DNA from: Gammaproteobacteria bacterium
Lineage (GTDB): Bacteria; Pseudomonadota; Gammaproteobacteria; Methylococcales; Methylococcaceae
Length of the DNA: 63,376 nucleotides
Direction: 5' to 3'
Assembly: GCA_009922685.1 (NCBI GenBank)
Contig: RFVA01000006.1
Location: forward strand, 1 to 63,376
Positions 60,819 through 63,376 of this stretch are shown here, one piece after another. A program made the translations under genes and the position numbers. Positions within the stretch are counted from its first letter, which is position 1; the number at the start of each line of letters is the position of its first letter. The notes below the pieces were generated by a model, which ran no database searches, was not told the DNA's origin, and was given only the letters and a program-made list of their open reading frames with translations.

Positions 60819-62513
60819 TTGGCCGCTGAACCTCAGTTACAGACGGAACCGGAAGCCCCGGAAGACGTCATCGAGCACTCCCCGCGCTACTCCGACTTTG
60901 CAGCCGCCTTGGTATCACGGGGGAAAATGCGCGAGTCGGAGGTGATCAGGGCGCATCGACTGGCTCTTCAGACGGACGACCCGAGGATCCCTGCGCTTCT
61001 GGTCAAGCTCGGCATTATTTCAGAAAGGGATACCGCTGAAATCCTTGCTGATGTCAGTGGGGTCGCTCTGGTAGCCCCAGAGGACTATCCCGAAACGTCG
61101 CCCCTTCCTGAAACTATCTCGATTCGTTTTCTGAAAGAAAACCACCTTATCGGCCTATCCGCCTCCGATGAAGAGGTCGTGATTGCTGTCACCGACCCGT
61201 TTGACCAGGAAGTGCTGGATGCCATGGCACTGGCCTGCCACAAACGCGTATGCCTCCGGGTTGGTCTTGGCACCGATATCGATCGCGCCCTCGAAACCCA
61301 GCTAGGGCCCGGAAAATCGCTGATGGGAGAAATCGTCGACACCTTTGGCAGTGACGAAGATGTCAACGAAGCCGATGTCGAACACCTCAAGGATCTGGCC
61401 TCAGAAGCGCCGGTCATTCGAATGGTGAACCTCATCATGCAGCGGGCTGTGGAGATGCGGGCCTCGGACATCCATGTGGAGCCTTTTGAACAATCCCTCA
61501 AAGTTCGGTTTCGGATCGATGGGGTTCTTAGAGAAGTGGAATCCCCTCCCGTCCGATCAACCGCGGCGGTCATTTCCCGCATCAAGATTATGGCGAAGCT
61601 CAATATCGCTGAACGCCGACTTCCACAGGATGGTCGCATCAAACTCCAGGTTCAGGGTAAAGAGCTCGATCTTCGTGTTTCAACGGTCCCGACCATGTAT
61701 GGCGAAAGCGTTGTGATCCGTCTCCTCCATAAGGAAAGCATTAAATTTGACTTTAATAGCCTCGGCTTTGAGGGCGACTCGCTGCAGCGCTTCCTTGGAG
61801 TTTTGGAGCAACCGCATGGGATCATCCTCATCACTGGCCCAACGGGCAGCGGGAAAAGCACCTCGCTCTATACTGCCTTACACAAGATCAATACCCCCGA
61901 CCGAAAGATCATTACCGTCGAGGATCCGGTCGAATACCAGCTCGAAGGGGTCAATCAGATCCAGACCAAGCCACAGATCGGACTAACCTTTGCCTCGGCC
62001 CTCAGGTCCATCGTCCGTCAGGACCCTGATGTCATCATGATTGGGGAAATGCGTGACATCGAGACGGCCCGAATCGCCGTCCAGTCGGCCACCCGTCTCC
62101 TCGATATGGGCCTTGAAGACTATCTGATCAGCTCCACCGTCAACGGCATCCTCGGCCAGCGACTGGTTCGAAAACTTTGTCCCCACTGCCACGAACCCTA
62201 TGAGCCCCTGCCAGAAGTGGCTGCTGAACTCAAACTGTGGAACTTCTCGAACGAGCGAGACATCCTCCTTTACCGCCCCAAAGGCTGTGAAGCTTGCGAT
62301 GGAACGGGCTACAGGGGACGGCTCGCAATTACCGAACTCTTAGTGATGACCGATGATATCAGGCGCTTGGTAATGACCAATGCGCCGGCCCGAAAGATCG
62401 AGGAACAAGCGCTCTTGGAAGGCATGCAGACCATGTATGATGATGGCATCCACAAGGCGGTCGCCGGGATGACCACTGTGGAGGAAGTTCTCCGCGTTAC
62501 CTCTGATGCCTAA
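60819..62513 (+). pseudogene. gspE: Type II secretion ATPase GspE with the His-box segment deleted in frame
   Basis: GspE powers type II secretion pseudopilus assembly. Translation probably starts at the TTG at 60819. The 564 residues include the N1 domain (DPRIPALLVKLGIISERD), N2, Walker A (GPTGSGKST), the Asp box (ITVEDPVEY), Walker B (IMIGEMRDIETA) and the tetracysteine zinc module (CPHC...CEACDGTGYRGR). After IAVQSA the sequence jumps to TRLLDMGLEDYL. The 19 residues expected in between (the LTGHLV...LHTN His box) are absent, near 62090, without a frame change. This motif is nearly invariant, so ATPase function should be lost. The reading frame is otherwise intact. gspF starts 18 bp downstream. 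Confidence 0.88.
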
Positions 62514-62531
62514 GGCGAGAAGATACCCCAG

Positions 62532-63376
62532 ATGACGCTCTATCATTTCAAGGCGGTGACCCGCGATGGTGAAACCATCGAGGAGGAGCGGGAGTCTCCG
62601 AGTGAAATGGCGCTGATGTTGAAGTTGCAGGAGGAAGGGCTGCTGCCGATCAAGGTCCAGGTCGCCGGGACGGGGCTTTCAAGCCTTTTAAGGTTCGGGC
62701 GCCGCGGCAGCAAGATTTCCCACAAGCAAGTGACCCTCTTCACCCGAGAGCTCCTGACCCTCCTTGAGGCGGGATTGCCTCTCGATCGAGCATTGACCGT
62801 GTTGCTTGAACTTACCACGGAAGAAGCCGATTTCAATGCCATGATTGGCAAAATTCTAGACAAAATCAAAGGGGGCGCGCAGCTCTCAGATGCGCTTGAA
62901 GCGCAAGGACCAATCTTCTCAAGATTTTATCTGAACCTGATTCGCGCCGGCGAAGCAGGCGGTGCCCTTGAGGTCGTACTCGACCGATTGAGCCAATATC
63001 TTGATAGCTCCAAAGAGCTCAAAGATACCGTCTCAACCGCGATGATCTACCCCATTATCTTGGTCATCATGGCTTTGGGCTCCCTGCTGCTCATGCTGAC
63101 CTTTGTGGTTCCACAATTCACCGAAATGTTTGACAGTGCCGGCAAAGAGCTCCCGCTCCCCACCCAAATCGTGGTCGGCTCAGCCGATGCCATTCGCTCC
63201 TATTGGTGGACCGCTATTCCAGTCTTTGCGGGGGTCAGCAGCTGGATTCGCTATCAAAAATCAGACCCCATTCGGCGCCTGATTTGGGATGGCTGGATGC
63301 TAAAATTACCCCTTTTTGGCGATCTGATGCTGAAATTCCAGGTCGCCAGCTTCAGCAGGACCCTTGGAACTCTCCT
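62532..63376 (+). CDS. gspF: Type II secretion inner-membrane protein GspF (3' end outside window)
   Basis: GspF is the polytopic platform protein of type II secretion. The frame opens at the ATG at 62532 and is still open at the window end, giving 281 residues. The N-terminal cytoplasmic domain (TLYHFKAVTRDGE; LFTRELLTLLEAGLPLDRAL; RAGEAGGALEVVLDRL) is followed by the first transmembrane region (MIYPIILVIMALGSLLLMLTFVVPQF) and KELPLPTQIV, all typical of GspF. It is complete so far and directly follows gspE. Confidence 0.95.
   Translation, partial: MTLYHFKAVTRDGETIEEERESPSEMALMLKLQEEGLLPIKVQVAGTGLSSLLRFGRRGSKISHKQVTLFTRELLTLLEAGLPLDRALTVLLELTTEEADFNAMIGKILDKIKGGAQLSDALEAQGPIFSRFYLNLIRAGEAGGALEVVLDRLSQYLDSSKELKDTVSTAMIYPIILVIMALGSLLLMLTFVVPQFTEMFDSAGKELPLPTQIVVGSADAIRSYWWTAIPVFAGVSSWIRYQKSDPIRRLIWDGWMLKLPLFGDLMLKFQVASFSRTLGTL

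Overview
The window is a stretch of a gammaproteobacterial chromosome. It is gene-dense, moderately GC-rich and aerobic in lifestyle. The evidence is the block thrS-infC-rpmI-rplT-pheS-pheT-ihfA, the ruvC-ruvA-ruvB/yebC block, the mtaD-ubiG-gph-yciK block, ffs upstream of dnaX-ybaB-recR, and an aa3-type cytochrome c oxidase operon. I cannot name the genus. No tRNA, rRNA, CRISPR array, insertion sequence or prophage was seen.

Layout. 1-2630: Holliday-junction genes ruvB (cut by the window edge), ruvA, ruvC and yebC. 2698-6168: a type II NADH dehydrogenase and relA, whose ACT domain is missing. 6158-12361: a carbohydrate island made of a solute-binding lipoprotein, two permeases, a broken PF10091 (GH144-like) glycoside hydrolase and an MsmK-type ATPase. 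12358-17178: 5'-nucleotidase, a small unknown membrane protein, hinT, recR, ybaB, dnaX and the 4.5S SRP RNA. 17257-22428: mfd split in two, and aguA/aguB fused by a deletion. 22498-31241: cstA, an aminotransferase, mtaD-ubiG-gph-yciK, sufT and an MFS transporter. 31268-34436: aroC, prmB, argC. 34526-43696: the translation block, then groES-groEL under a CIRCE element. 43914-46935: the RegA/RegB redox two-component system, a candidate small RNA and msrA. 47074-52448: hslO and the cox operon. 52929-57454: bioBFHCD. 57679-60673: L,D-transpeptidase, exonuclease III, a small lipoprotein and an unlinked lpxD. 60819-63376: gspE and the start of gspF (type II secretion).

The most unusual feature is a recurrent lesion. 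Four otherwise well-conserved loci each lack an internal piece with no foreign DNA in its place. Mfd has lost about 25 codons of its RNA-polymerase-interaction domain and is frameshifted. AguA has lost its catalytic-cysteine C-terminus and is fused in frame to AguB, which has lost its N-terminal strand. GspE lacks the 19-residue His-box segment, in frame. The PF10091 hydrolase lacks several dozen residues and is frameshifted. RelA, missing its whole C-terminal ACT domain, may be a fifth case. Most other genes look complete from end to end. Either this lineage accumulates small deletions or the assembly is locally collapsed; reads would decide.

The regulatory features I rate highest are a chain of four hairpins between groEL and thrS, whose last one could present a threonine-anticodon-like UGU just upstream of the thrS ribosome-binding site; a three-hairpin candidate small RNA with an anti-Shine-Dalgarno-like CCUCC segment between regB and msrA; a perfect CIRCE operator at groES; and an inverted repeat overlapping the bioB -10 box.
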